Assembly (NCBI GenBank): GCA_033064195.1 | Contig: JARBJD010000303.1 | Span: 1 to 64,000, forward strand | Direction of reading: 5' to 3' | Source: Blattamonas nauphoetae | Lineage: Eukaryota > Preaxostyla > Oxymonadida | DNA: 64,000 nucleotides | Shown: positions 22,310-33,476 of the stretch, one piece after another | Layout: each line of letters begins with the position of its first letter | Numbering within the stretch: the first letter of the stretch is position 1 | The notes under the pieces: model-generated | What the model was told of the DNA's origin: nothing | Seen by the model: the letters and a program-made list of their open reading frames with translations, nothing else | Databases searched by the model: none | Position numbers and translations under genes: made by a program

Positions 22310-24630
22310 ACAATGTTCCCTCGAACAGTGTTGTTGTTGATCCAAGGCGTCTGCGGGCAATACGTGATCTTCCCATCAACCTTCACTGATCCCGAAAGTC
22401 GCTCAATGTCTCCAACAATCGCCGATCCAAGTGACGACTTTCCGCTTCCCACTTCTCCGACAACCATCGTCAGCGATCCTTTCCAAACTGTGAACGACAC
22501 ATCTTGAAGTGTCGGCCCATCCGAGTTCGATGTTGTGCTGAACGCTGACGACGATCGAGATGGTGAGATCGACGGTGTGGTCGGAGGGTTGATGGTGTTG
22601 GAGCCTGTTTCGTCTTGTCGATTCGCTTCTTCTGACGCATCCTCTCCATTCACTGCATTCTGGAAGATATGAACGTCCTCAGCTTGTTTTGTGGTTGGCT
22701 CGTCGGGTGATGAAGAATATGATGTCTGCACATTTGCTGAATTGGGTTCGCTGTTCAACGATGTTGGTGTGCTCGCAGATGGCGGGTCTTCTGAGGATGG
22801 CGATGAAGTGTTGTCTTGTTTTCGCAATGCTGACGCCAATTTCGCTTCTTTCTTTCGTTTTTCTGCTTCTTCTTTCATTGCTGTTTCTTCTGCTTCTGTC
22901 AGAGGCAATTCTGGTGCTGCTCCCCATTTGAACTCTCCATTCAGAACCTCCACTGCAACTTCGGGATCGTTCGGTCTCGATTCTTCTCCAGTCGGAGCAT
23001 CTTCCATTTCGGGAAGATACAGAAACTGTCCAATTCGACCAATGCTGATTCGGATCATCATTCCAGCCTCAATGAACATCGGCAGCATCATCGTCGGCAT
23101 CGTCATCATCATCAGGAACCCCATGTTCGGCATCACAACTGCTGCAAAGTTCGTTGGGTCGTCGCTGTACACGGCACAATAAACTGCAAACGTCGCAATG
23201 TTGATTGTCGTCTGCGAGATGTGCATGATCGTGAACACCAGTTGGAACAGGAACGTCTGCATCTTGATTGTGTGGATCTGGAGCGTTCGTGGTTTGTTGA
23301 TCGTCGCCTTGAACACGTCTTCAAGGCCAGAGTACTTCACAACGCGGATTCCTTGGAACGTCTCGTTTGTGATTTTGTTCCGCTGATCGTTGTATTGCAT
23401 GTACGCCTTGATATACTTCATGAAACTCCCGATGATCCCAAAGTTCGGCAACATGATCAGAATCGACACAACCAACGGAACAACCACAATCCATTTGAAG
23501 TCCAGAATCAGGAAGATCAAAGGGACGATGAGATAGAATGGGATGGTGAGCAGCATGAAGAACATCGGCAGCATCTCGGCCACTTCGCGGGAGTCTGTTG
23601 AGACGAGAGAGAGGATTCGACCAGTGTCTGCAGAGCCTGCGGACGCCATGTTCTTGATTTTGAACGCTTTGTCGTACATCGCACAGACAACTGATGATCG
23701 AACTCGCGACGCCAGATGAAGCAGCATGCGGTTGGAAAGCGCGTCGAGAACGCCAATCACTGTCGGAGCAACGATGAGCCAGATTCCAAAGAAGTACGGG
23801 AACTTGTTCGATCCGAGCACGCCTCCCGACTGCTTCCAGAACTCCTTGTCGACGATCGCTGTCAGCACTCCCTTCGACATGTACGGCTGGATCACTTCAA
23901 TCAGCGTTCTGTGGAGAAGGACGATGAAAGAGCAGAACGAACAAACTGGACGATGAGGGTGATGGTACCAACTGCGGTGAAGTACGAAGACTGAGTTCGA
24001 ACCAGCATTCGCAAGAGACCAGGGCGCTTTGGAGGCTTCGTTTTCGATCTGGAAGAGAGGAATCGACAATCACAGAAAAACAGATGAGAAAGATCTTGGA
24101 TGATGGAAAGAAGCCAACAAAGCCAAAAGAGAAGGTCTCAATCAGCGCACAGGCGCGCGTCGAGTCTGTCTTCGCACCCAAACACACTCTGGATTCAGCA
24201 AAAGTTCGTTCTTGTGCGAGCGAACTTCACTGTCGTATTTCTCAAACGATGGACGGAATTTCGTCATGAATCGTTGTGTTGCTGGCTTTGCTGCATCGTT
24301 TTTGTGCACAGTGGGCATGTCATCGTCCATCAGAGGGTGGCATGTGCAGACGTAAGGGAAGATGAAACACATGAACCAGTTCGCCAGCCATACGTATCGC
24401 TCTTCTTCGTTTTGTTTCCTTTTGATTTCAACCTTCGGCTTCTCTTCTGCCTTTTCAGGCATGTTTTGCATCGATGATGGTGATGGTGATACCATATTTG
24501 AGGGAGCTTCTTCCGGGGAATTCTTCATCGGAATAGAAGGTTCCACTTGAGATCGGGAGAAGAAAGTGACCTCGTTTGAGTCGCTTTGAACTACAGTTTC
24601 AGTTGAGGTGGTCTGTGTGTCAGTATTCAT
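19984..24630 (-). CDS. ABCC/MRP-type ABC transporter
   Basis: A full transporter in three exons: 24630-24188, 24048-23947 and 23908-19984. Introns are 24049-24187 (139 nt, donor GTGTGT) and 23909-23946 (38 nt, donor GTTTGT); both restore the family frame (RPGLLRML and LIVQTLIEVIQPYM). Order: Ser-rich N-terminus, first membrane domain, NBD1 with Walker A GEVGSGKSS, signature MSGGQ and Walker B ending LDDP, a Lys/Glu linker, second membrane domain, NBD2 with Walker A GRTGAGKSS, signature FSAGQ and Walker B VVMDEA. Asp instead of Glu after NBD1 Walker B is normal for ABCC proteins and implies one hydrolytically weak site. Expected at the plasma or vacuolar membrane, exporting conjugates or drugs; substrate unknown. 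Its 3' half is duplicated at 61620-63945. Confidence 0.95.
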
Positions 24631-24951
24631 CGAATGAAAATTGAGTGCCCATAATGAATGACAATTCGATTTGTCCGTAACAGAAACAGCATGATTGTCT
24701 GCTAAAGTTGACTAAATCGTGATGCAATAATTTCGAAGTAGCGAGTTTAATATCTCCATACGTCTTCCCATGTTTCAAGAGTCGTAAAAGACGGGATCAA
24801 AAAAGGATTGATTATGTCTCTCAATTGCGAGAACTCAGGAGAATAGAATCATGTAGATGCAGAATAAAATGTAGAAAACCAGGTTGAGTTTTAAAAAAAC
24901 CACAGTTCTCCAAGTCGCTCTGAGAAAAGCGGGATTGAATTGTTGTTCGTC
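24631..24951. other. Intergenic spacer
   Basis: AT-rich region upstream of the ABC transporter start and downstream of the small gene ending at 24952. I see no gene, RNA or repeat in it. It presumably holds the ABC gene promoter. Confidence 0.5.
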
Positions 24952-25320
24952 TCAAACGATAATTCCAAGAGGAGTATCAGGACTCCACGATACAGGGGAG
25001 CAAAGCGAGTCATAAAAGATTCCAGTATCGATGTCGATGCCACTTTTGAGAGGAGTTGGTTCGCCAAATGGTTGTTGAGATTGTAACTTTCTGTATAGGC
25101 GATCAACGGAAATGTTTCGCGAATTGAAGCACATACAAGAGGACAGTTGCACAGATTCACCAAGCTGAACGAGTATCGATCCTTCATTGTTCATATGGAC
25201 AGAATGAGTTTCACATTCGAAGAATCTATCTTTGGGATGCAATTCAGATAAAATGTCCGGTACTACTGCAGAATACACGAATTGAAGGGAGTTTGGCAGT
25301 TTTCTCGGTCTCCAGATCAT
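24952..25320 (-). CDS. Small hypothetical protein
   Basis: A 122-codon frame from ATG 25320 (MIWRPRKLPNSLQF) to a TGA. Composition is protein-like, with no membrane segment, no signal peptide and no motif I know. The ATG is preceded by a pyrimidine-rich run, so it could also be the last exon of a longer gene starting towards 25590. Kept because it has a true ATG and no better candidate overlaps it. Confidence 0.35.
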   Translation of the reverse strand: MIWRPRKLPNSLQFVYSAVVPDILSELHPKDRFFECETHSVHMNNEGSILVQLGESVQLSSCMCFNSRNISVDRLYRKLQSQQPFGEPTPLKSGIDIDTGIFYDSLCSPVSWSPDTPLGIIV

Positions 25321-25595
25321 GGTTTGCAGAGAAAGAGGAAGCCGAGAATCGGATCGTTCGGAACGGGCTTCGGTCTCCAGAAGGAAACACGTAAAAAGAT
25401 TGAATGTTGTCTGAAATCACATCAAAACATGGCTAGTTTAAGAAACGTTCCCTTCAGTGATTCGGAGTAAACTAGTTCTGTGTCGGTAGAATTGAGAAAT
25501 TGAAGTAAGGGACAACCAGATTTCCTGATGACCTCCTTCGCGCACGGTTACTGAACCCATTCCGAAAGAAACCCTCAAATAAATTCAGGTGTTCG

Positions 25596-28286
25596 TCATT
25601 CATCATCCCACTCTCTTTCTCTCCACACATTTGCATCCAAGACTCTCAACAAACTGTCAAACTCCCAACAGTCCTCGTCAAAATGAAAGATAATGTCTGT
25701 GAGAGGGAACAATTGTTCCACAAAATCACTATATCCTTCTTCATGGCGACTTCTCATCATAACCATGAAAGAGATCCTTCTCCTTCGGAAGGTGCGATTG
25801 AATGCGCACAAATGATGGACAAGAGATGTGAGGTGATGTTCTCGTTCATATGATCGGATCAGAGCCTGATGGAATCCGCGTTTTTCCACGAAATCCGAAA
25901 GAGAAGGTGAGACAGATTCTAAATTCAGAACATAGAACAAGAACTCCACCACTTCCTTGTTCCATGCCTCATCGTCGGTCGGAAACGAGTTGAGCGTTGA
26001 GATGATGACTGGTGTACAGGGTGTCAGCAACTTGTCCCATATGCTCTGCACGTGTGGGTGACTGGAGTGACCGGAAGAGAGCGACAGTGGCTGAGAGAGT
26101 TCAGTACGGTAGCGATACAGGCAGTGAGGGATGTAGAGTAGAACAGTTCTGTGAAAGAGGGCGATGGCATTTCTCTTTTGTTCTTCATCTTCGTTGTCTT
26201 TCAGTAACTCAGACTGCGAATGGAAGTGTTTGAGAATGTTGACAATGAAGTCGGCTTCGGTGAAGTCTCTGACGAATATGTGATTGTCATGAGTAATGAT
26301 CCGTTTCACGACAAGAGACGCAGCATCGCGGATGAAACTGTTTGGAGAAAGAAGGAGAGGTGGAAGCGAAGAAGCAGCAGTTTGAACGAATTTCGAGTTT
26401 GGGATGATCCAGAATCGATGGGGATCAGAGTCGGAAACATTACCCACATCGGCAGGATCGATGCCGAGTGATTTGAGGAGAAGATGGATGGAAGACAGGA
26501 CTGGTTGTGGCGGGGAGGGGTGAGCGAGGATGAACGAAGAGAGAGATGACAGGGCAATGTCGGCGTCTTCCGTCGATGGTGCCCAGAACACGTTCATCTT
26601 CAGGAACGCTGGGACATCTGTGATATCATCTCCGCACACAAGTTCAATCGCCTCCCTCCGAACATCCTCCCACACTCCTTCAAAAAAATAAGTCGTCGCT
26701 GGATGATCGAACGGTGTTTCCAAGTATGACAAGTGTAGAAGTTCATACGATGAGCGGGCTTGATGGACGAGAGATGGCCGAGCGGGCACAAACACAGATT
26801 CCAGAACGCGAGTCCGAAGAGCTTCTAACAACTGTTCGTTTTTTGAGTCGGGGTATTCAAAACTTGGCCTTTTGGGCATGTGGTGAACAAATCGATGCAC
26901 AATCCAACAAATAAAGTCGTGAAATCGATGTTTGTGTTCAGAATGTGGAATTCCAAGCTGATGAGCTGTGTCGACAAGCTCAGCCACAAACCCGTTCTTC
27001 GCGAGATTGTCCAGGTTCCAAACATTGTACGGGAAGACACTGTCAAACAAATGAGTCGTGACCATCCGAACATCACAGCTTGAAGAGACGGACGAGAGAA
27101 CGAAGAGCTTTGCCATCGACGAGAAGAGGTCAGTTCCTGCTTCGATGTGGGTGCGGATGTTGCTGTGGAGTGTGCAGAAATGATGTTGGAAAGTGACGAT
27201 GAATATGACGAAGTCAACAACTTGTGAAGGCGAGGGGGTTGGTCTGGATTGGAGGAAGACATTAGCTGAGTCCAACAGTGGAACAAGGTCTGAAGGGGTC
27301 ATGGCAGAGTGGAGAGGAGTGGTGACGAAAAGAGGAACTGGTCCGTCTTCCACAAACCCCTCGTTCCTTCTCTCCTCTCGCACTTGCTGCATCACATCAG
27401 AGATGAATGTGATTAGAAGATCAGTGTAACAAGCATTGTAGACTGAAATTCGAAGAAAGAAGAGAACTGGGAAGTATTCAATGACATCTTCCATGATATT
27501 TTCGTCTGACATGTAAAAGTATGAATCAAATCGATGTCTCTGTCGGATCTGAGATATGCTGGATGAGAAAGTTGTGGGATTTTTGAGATGAGCAACGAGA
27601 AATGGGCGAAGAGGGGTGAAGAGGTTGCGATCGAGGAATCGGGGGTCAGGACGAGGGCCTTCTGGATTGTACCAAGGAAAGGAGATGAAATGGGTGACGA
27701 GCAATTTGGCGAGGACAAAGAAGAAGGATTCGTGAAGAGGGTGGGAGAGGGGAGTGGAGAGAAGAGTGGGCATATCCAGAGCGGAGAAAATCGAAGGAAT
27801 AATTCCACGTTTCAACAAATCGAATCCACTGTCTGAGGAGAGGTAGGGCCACTCAGCCAACATAATGTTGAAAACAGCAGTGGTGAGGGGTGGATCACGG
27901 ATGGACAGTAAGACATGCCACGCTGTTCCAAGATTGAATGTGAGACCATTGCGTCGATTAACGGGAAGGAAAAAGCGAGGCTTTGGCAGGCGGAGGTGAT
28001 TGGTACACAGTCGCTGATGGATTTGCGAGAAAATGAGAACAATTCGTTCGAGAATATCACAGGTGAGATGGCTCCTGTCGCGAAGAAAAGCTGATATTTT
28101 GGCAAAACAGTTGCGGATTTCATCGTCTGAAGGATAATATCTTCCGATATCGACGTCCAGGAACGATGGGAGAGTTGGTATTGTTGAGGGACGAACAGGA
28201 CTCTTAGAATGTGAATTACTTGATTGGAAGACATAATATGAAGATGATGAGGATGAGGGGTCAATCGAAATGAGCTTTGAGATCAT
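25596..28286 (-). CDS. Large alpha-helical repeat protein, unknown function
   Basis: One intact exon of 896 codons beginning at ATG 28286. The sequence consists of many amphipathic helices with Leu/Phe/His-rich phrases (SLVHHLCAFNRTFRRRR near the end), compatible with a HEAT/ARM-like solenoid scaffold, after a Ser/Pro-rich first ~40 residues. There is no catalytic motif, signal peptide or clear membrane segment. A consensus acceptor (CTCTTAACAG) directly abuts the ATG, so an intron in the 5' leader or a short upstream coding exon is likely. It is divergent to the poly(A) polymerase gene, with about 210 bp between starts. Confidence 0.75.
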   Translation of the reverse strand: MISKLISIDPSSSSSSYYVFQSSNSHSKSPVRPSTIPTLPSFLDVDIGRYYPSDDEIRNCFAKISAFLRDRSHLTCDILERIVLIFSQIHQRLCTNHLRLPKPRFFLPVNRRNGLTFNLGTAWHVLLSIRDPPLTTAVFNIMLAEWPYLSSDSGFDLLKRGIIPSIFSALDMPTLLSTPLSHPLHESFFFVLAKLLVTHFISFPWYNPEGPRPDPRFLDRNLFTPLRPFLVAHLKNPTTFSSSISQIRQRHRFDSYFYMSDENIMEDVIEYFPVLFFLRISVYNACYTDLLITFISDVMQQVREERRNEGFVEDGPVPLFVTTPLHSAMTPSDLVPLLDSANVFLQSRPTPSPSQVVDFVIFIVTFQHHFCTLHSNIRTHIEAGTDLFSSMAKLFVLSSVSSSCDVRMVTTHLFDSVFPYNVWNLDNLAKNGFVAELVDTAHQLGIPHSEHKHRFHDFICWIVHRFVHHMPKRPSFEYPDSKNEQLLEALRTRVLESVFVPARPSLVHQARSSYELLHLSYLETPFDHPATTYFFEGVWEDVRREAIELVCGDDITDVPAFLKMNVFWAPSTEDADIALSSLSSFILAHPSPPQPVLSSIHLLLKSLGIDPADVGNVSDSDPHRFWIIPNSKFVQTAASSLPPLLLSPNSFIRDAASLVVKRIITHDNHIFVRDFTEADFIVNILKHFHSQSELLKDNEDEEQKRNAIALFHRTVLLYIPHCLYRYRTELSQPLSLSSGHSSHPHVQSIWDKLLTPCTPVIISTLNSFPTDDEAWNKEVVEFLFYVLNLESVSPSLSDFVEKRGFHQALIRSYEREHHLTSLVHHLCAFNRTFRRRRISFMVMMRSRHEEGYSDFVEQLFPLTDIIFHFDEDCWEFDSLLRVLDANVWREREWDDE

Positions 28287-28497
28287 CTGTTAAGAGAAAA
28301 AACGAAGTCGAAATTGTGAGAATCAGGAAGAGTCGAGTGAAGAAAGACCATTGATAAAAATGGGAGAAATGAAGAATATAGAAAGTAAACAATAAAATAA
28401 ATGATAAAAGAAAGATACAGCGTGAATCAGCAGGTCTGAAAAGAATGATGATGGTTTGCAGATTTTGATCTTTGTTTTTCGTGCCTGGATCACAACC

Positions 28498-31400
28498 ATG
28501 ATTCACACACCGAGTTTTTTCAACTTGGGTCAAGCATCAAAGGGAATCTGTCTCCCTGGAACACCTTTGCACTCATTTTCTCAGGTGATCCACATTCAAC
28601 GAGCTAACGCTCAGATTCGAACGTCATCGGAGTTCTTTTCAAATCAAGACGAGGTTGCTCATCGATTTGCACTTGTTTTTCGAGAAAACGACGATGAAAT
28701 GTTCTCAAGGCACTCTCACTCCACAGATGGAATCTCAATTCATTTAGAACCAGCCCAATACAAGACGATATTGAACAGATATACCTGGGCACTGGAGCAT
28801 GTGAACGAATATGTTCTGTGTGAAGATCCACTCGATGCACTTTCTGCCGAAATTTTAGACTTCACGCAATTCATGTCACCCACATTGGCGGAATATCTAT
28901 TCCGTCGACAGATCGTTGACAGGATCTCGGGGATTGTTCATTCGATCTCAAAGAAAGGGGAGGTCCATGTATATGGGAGCTGTTCGACAGGCCTCTTCCT
29001 CCCTCAAGCCGATATCGATCTGACGATATTAGGTCTTCCGAATGGACTCCCATCATTCTTTGTTCGGCAACCGATTTCACTTGACGTTCCGTCACTTTCA
29101 TTCAGTTCGACGCTATCAATGAAACAGCCATCACAAATCCTGAACCCAGGCGGATTGACACTAAGTGGAGTGAATCTCTTCCATTTAACAGCATCCAATC
29201 TTCCATATGCATCGTTGCATCCACAGTTCCAAATGATCTGTGGTCAGAATGCAACAATGACCCTTCATCAACTCCATGGGAAGATTCTTTCAGAAGCGAG
29301 CACATCCGAAACATTGTTCCTTCCAAACGCAAAAGTGCCTGTGTTGAAGCATATTGATAAATCGAGCCGCTGGAACATCGATATCTCGTTGAATGGGATG
29401 AATGGAATCATCAATTCTTTCATCGTCAGAGATTTTCTCTATGCTGACCATAAGCCCCATCCTGCAGCCCAAATTCCACTGAATATCCCAGAAATCAGCA
29501 CGGACGCCGATGGCTCGATAATATTTGTTCCTCAAGCGAAACACATCTCGTCCGATATTTCTGACTCACCAACCATGGTCTCAGACGTCCTTCTTGGAAC
29601 AAACTCCCATATTCAGGAAGAAAGGAACATGAAAAGGAGAAAAACGAAAGGATATTCCACAAAGGAGTTGTACAAACACATTAGACCTCTGATCATTGTT
29701 TTGAAGAGCTATTTGATGAAGGAACGGCTCTCAGAGACGTATCATGGTGGAATGGGAAGCTACCTTCTCTCTCTTCTTGTTATCTCGCATTTACAGATGT
29801 TTAAGCGGAACTATCAATCTGCGCAAAACTCGCCGCAAGATCCGTTCCCATCATCAGAAGCACCGTCATTAGGTCGTCTTTTAATAACATTTTTCCATCT
29901 TTACGGCCTCCAATTTGATTACCTCCGAAATGGAATCTCAATTCGCAACAACGGATTCTATTTCAACAAAGAAGAATGGAGGGAAGGCATCTTCAACCCC
30001 GCCCTTCCCTCGCCAGCAAACTCAGCTCGGCCGACCACCGATTTCTTCCCCGAGCGCACCACCAGCCGCACAGGCACTCCAATCTCGCGAAATGGTGCTG
30101 AAACTCCGACCTCAATCGTGACACTGGGAAGCTATTTGGGAAATGAGAAAGAAAACAGATTGTGCGTGGAAGATCCACAGAGACCAGATTTTGATGTTGG
30201 GAGGGGATGTTTCCAATTTGTGGAGGTCAGGGCAGCGTTTGAACGGGCGTATTTGGCACTTTCGACGGGGTTTGTGCTGCATCGGAGAGTGTGGGAGTGC
30301 ATTGGGGAGGAGAGGAAGAAGCGGAAAGAGAGGGGGATCGGAAGGAAGGATGATTCACGCGAGGAGGAGAAAACAGAGAAGAACACAAAAGAGCAAGAGG
30401 AGGAAGGGATGAGAGAGAGTCAAGACAACAGCGTGATTGACATGGTCACCACTCCCCCACCAACCAAATCCTTCACCACACATTCCTTCAACATCGCCTC
30501 CAAATCGCCCTCCCTGACAGACTGGCAAGTGAGCGGGTCAGAGCGAGTCTCGCTTGATGTCCAGCTTCGTCCCACGCTGCTCGGAAGGATTCTGCAGGTT
30601 GACGTGAAGTTTCGAGATTGGCGAGACAAGCTTAACACAACTCTGATGAAGAAGATGAAGGCCGAATGGCTGCAAAACGAGGACTCTCTTGAAGAAAGAA
30701 TGGAAGACGTTCATGCAAACCCGATTCCGAAATCGACTTCATCCCTCTCCATCTCCACTGTTCCCGTCTCGCCGTCCCCAACTCATCTTTCATCCCCGCC
30801 ACCAGCCCCATCCCCCATCCCTTCCTCTTTCACGTCTTACCTGGACTCTCTCATCGTCTCTATCCAAAACTCTCAATTCGAGTGGGAATTACAGAACGCA
30901 GATGTGCTCTTCGCTGATTTCTTCGTCTCGTGCACAGCAGCCCCATCCGTACTCCCGCAGTGCTTCATCTCGAACTCGATTGGAGTGTCGGAAGCTCGTC
31001 CTGTTCTGACGCCACAAGAAGCCTTCGACGAGTTGAGGGGAGTTCGAGACGAGATGATTGAGATGGAGGCGAGGGAAGACGAGGAAGAGGAAAGGAAGAG
31101 GGAGAAGAGAAAGAAAGGGAGAGTCCTGGACGACGAAGAGAGTGACCCCATTTCTGACCAAACAGCGAATCATTTCACGTCGTACGTGCCCCGTTTCAGT
31201 ACGTCCCCCAATCCGTACTCGCTCCTCAACTCGTCCCCACACCCACTCCCACCTTCCTTTGCAGCTTCCCATTCACCAAACTCGTTCACAACAGGCCTGG
31301 CTCCATCGGCTCCTCTCCCAGCTCACTCGTTCTCCTCTCTCCTTCTCGTCAAGCATCCAGTTCTCTCTCCGCTCCTCTCCACTCTCATCACAAACTCTGC

Positions 31401-32673
31401 CAATGTCGTCCAACAGGCACCATCGACGTCACACACACCGACGCTCCCTCGCTCGAGAACTCCGACTACCGAACCGCCCATCAGCACAACTCCAACATTC
31501 TCGTATCCGCTCCATTTTATGAGCCAGTTCTCGCCGTCGATGGAGAGGAAGCAACCGCCAGTGAAGTCGGTGCTGAATCCAGCGACACAGCCATTCAGAC
31601 CCCGAATGAGTGTGAAGAAGGAGGAAGGGAAGAAGGTGGTGAAAGAGGAGAAGTCGCCTGAGAAAGAGAAGAAGCAGAAGGAAGACGAACTGAAGTCGAA
31701 AGAAGCAGAACAGAAACTGGATGAGACCCGATCGGCACTCCAACCACTCGAACCGGAACAAACCTCCCACTTCACTCCACTCAAACCCAAAGCTCAACCC
31801 TCCATCTCTCCCACTCTCCAGCCACAACCCTATCGGCCTGGGGATGCACACGTTCCAACGTCACCTTCGGAGCCAACACCAAAACAACACATGACACCGA
31901 TCGCTAAACCCTCCCCACAGATGATTCCATTCGACTCGTCTCAGCCATTCTTCACTGATCAGGACTCGATTCTGGCGACAGCACTGAGCCATCACTCACC
32001 AACACTATTTGCTCCTCCTAGCGATCGGCCAGAACTGCCTCTGTTCTCGCTGGAAGAGAGAAACCAGACGTCGCCTGTGCCAGGCACCAGTCCCACACCG
32101 TCTCCAACACCAGGCTTCCCACTCACCTCACTCGCTCCTCAGTTGTATTCGCAGGATGACACACCGAAGGCAGAGAGGATGAGTGGGAAGGAGAAGATGG
32201 AGCAAGTTGTGACGATTCAGAAGAACGCGAAATTAACACAGACTGAGCAGGCGAGCAAGGAACATGCATCCACTGTCTCTGAGGATGGATTGGCACAGTC
32301 AGTGACTCCAGATCGAACATCCACCCCCGAACAAGACTCGAATCAACAAGAAACAAGCCCTCTTGAGTTTGACAGACAAATCTCGATGCGCCTCTCTCGG
32401 ACAGCTGAAGGAAGTTCAGAAGTGAAGGTTCGGATTGAGATTGAAGAGACATCAGCGTTTTCGAGTTTGGAGGAGATGCAGGCGGCGATTCTGAGAGAAA
32501 TGGAGGGGACGGGATTCGAAGGAGATTTCGAGATCGAGTTTGCCGAAGAAGAGGAGGAGGAAAGCGAGGATGCGGCTGGAGATGGAAGGGATGGGGAAGA
32601 GGGAGAGGAGAGGCAGGAAGGAACGGAGGGACAAGAAGATGTGGACTCAACGAAGAAGAGCGATATGCCTTGA
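28498..32673 (+). CDS. Noncanonical poly(A)/nucleotidyl polymerase (TRF4/TENT4-like)
   Basis: The protein adds non-templated nucleotides to RNA 3' ends. The nucleotidyltransferase motif is complete: GSCSTGLFLPQADIDL at about residues 161-176 gives the G-S and D-x-D metal ligands, and the third carboxylate lies in WNIDISLN at about 295. The stretch before it (EILDFTQFMSPTLAEY) is typical of TRF4/PAPD5. The central helical domain (VLKSYLMKERLSETYHGGMGSYLLSLLV) and the PAP-associated segment (LLITFFHLYGLQFDYLRNGISI) follow. Unusual: about 110 residues separate D-x-D from the third Asp, and a ~800-residue disordered, Pro/Ser- and Lys/Glu-rich tail with an acidic end brings the length to 1,391 aa, more than twice that of yeast Trf4. 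Start is the first ATG at 28498; an AG at 28460 could be a splice acceptor from an upstream exon. Confidence 0.9.
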   Translation: MIHTPSFFNLGQASKGICLPGTPLHSFSQVIHIQRANAQIRTSSEFFSNQDEVAHRFALVFRENDDEMFSRHSHSTDGISIHLEPAQYKTILNRYTWALEHVNEYVLCEDPLDALSAEILDFTQFMSPTLAEYLFRRQIVDRISGIVHSISKKGEVHVYGSCSTGLFLPQADIDLTILGLPNGLPSFFVRQPISLDVPSLSFSSTLSMKQPSQILNPGGLTLSGVNLFHLTASNLPYASLHPQFQMICGQNATMTLHQLHGKILSEASTSETLFLPNAKVPVLKHIDKSSRWNIDISLNGMNGIINSFIVRDFLYADHKPHPAAQIPLNIPEISTDADGSIIFVPQAKHISSDISDSPTMVSDVLLGTNSHIQEERNMKRRKTKGYSTKELYKHIRPLIIVLKSYLMKERLSETYHGGMGSYLLSLLVISHLQMFKRNYQSAQNSPQDPFPSSEAPSLGRLLITFFHLYGLQFDYLRNGISIRNNGFYFNKEEWREGIFNPALPSPANSARPTTDFFPERTTSRTGTPISRNGAETPTSIVTLGSYLGNEKENRLCVEDPQRPDFDVGRGCFQFVEVRAAFERAYLALSTGFVLHRRVWECIGEERKKRKERGIGRKDDSREEEKTEKNTKEQEEEGMRESQDNSVIDMVTTPPPTKSFTTHSFNIASKSPSLTDWQVSGSERVSLDVQLRPTLLGRILQVDVKFRDWRDKLNTTLMKKMKAEWLQNEDSLEERMEDVHANPIPKSTSSLSISTVPVSPSPTHLSSPPPAPSPIPSSFTSYLDSLIVSIQNSQFEWELQNADVLFADFFVSCTAAPSVLPQCFISNSIGVSEARPVLTPQEAFDELRGVRDEMIEMEAREDEEEERKREKRKKGRVLDDEESDPISDQTANHFTSYVPRFSTSPNPYSLLNSSPHPLPPSFAASHSPNSFTTGLAPSAPLPAHSFSSLLLVKHPVLSPLLSTLITNSANVVQQAPSTSHTPTLPRSRTPTTEPPISTTPTFSYPLHFMSQFSPSMERKQPPVKSVLNPATQPFRPRMSVKKEEGKKVVKEEKSPEKEKKQKEDELKSKEAEQKLDETRSALQPLEPEQTSHFTPLKPKAQPSISPTLQPQPYRPGDAHVPTSPSEPTPKQHMTPIAKPSPQMIPFDSSQPFFTDQDSILATALSHHSPTLFAPPSDRPELPLFSLEERNQTSPVPGTSPTPSPTPGFPLTSLAPQLYSQDDTPKAERMSGKEKMEQVVTIQKNAKLTQTEQASKEHASTVSEDGLAQSVTPDRTSTPEQDSNQQETSPLEFDRQISMRLSRTAEGSSEVKVRIEIEETSAFSSLEEMQAAILREMEGTGFEGDFEIEFAEEEEEESEDAAGDGRDGEEGEERQEGTEGQEDVDSTKKSDMP

Positions 32674-33476
32674 ACGCCTTCTCTGTGATTCTGCATGTGT
32701 ATCTTTATTTTCAGCCAATCGACAAAGAATCGATGATTTGAAACGTAATCATTGATATTTTCTTCTTTGAAAGTATCTTGCAACCTCGTTCTTGTTTTCC
32801 TGAAGGAAGATTAAGACTCTTTGAGAATCGCGACTCGTCGTTTCTCCATTATTCACTTCACTTTGGATCTGAATCTCGATGAAACACCTGCGGAGAAAAG
32901 TCAGGAACAGACAAAATCTGAATCAGGATATGTATCCTCGAATACAACTCTGGATCTATTTGTGCCCCTGCTTGAGACGGGAGATGAAGAGTCCTTGACG
33001 AGGGTGTTGACGAAATGTTTGCAAAGCACGCGTTTCGTCATCTGATAAGTTACTCTTGCCACCGAGCATGAAGCGAAGTCGTTTCAATGAATAATGATCT
33101 CCACTCTCATAATGGGCGGCTTGGAAATGCTACGAACGATTCGTCAGAAAATGAAACTGATTGGTGAACAATAAACTGTGAAAAATACAACGATCAAGTA
33201 GTGAAAAGAAAAAATCTATTTTGAAGAGAACGGAAAGGACCAATATATGAGAATGAGAGAGAAAAGTTGAAAGATTTGTTTTTGGCGAATATATTGAGAA
33301 ATCGGTAACGAATTAAAAAACGGCAAGGAAAAGCTCCTTAAAAGTTGTGTGGAATTTCGACCATCGATAGATATCGGGTGTTAGCGCAACAACGAGTGTG
33401 AGGAACGCCTGTCACCAGCAGAATGGTCTGATCGGATCGATCGTCACAGCCAAAATCCACTCATCTCATCATTCCC
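32674..33476. other. Intergenic, with one possible lone exon
   Basis: About 800 bp between two plus-strand genes. A short frame at about 32870-33042 (LDETPAEKSQEQTKSESGYV ... LLETGDEESLTRVLTKCLQS) looks protein-like but has no ATG. It may be a relic exon of a helical-repeat gene. The rest is AT-rich and I see no RNA gene or repeat. The last part must contain the promoter of the gene starting at 33477. Confidence 0.35.

Noticed and set aside
33050-33470. Possible tRNA or snRNA gene in the 33-kb spacer
   Set aside because: I could not form a cloverleaf or find A/B box pairs; no support.
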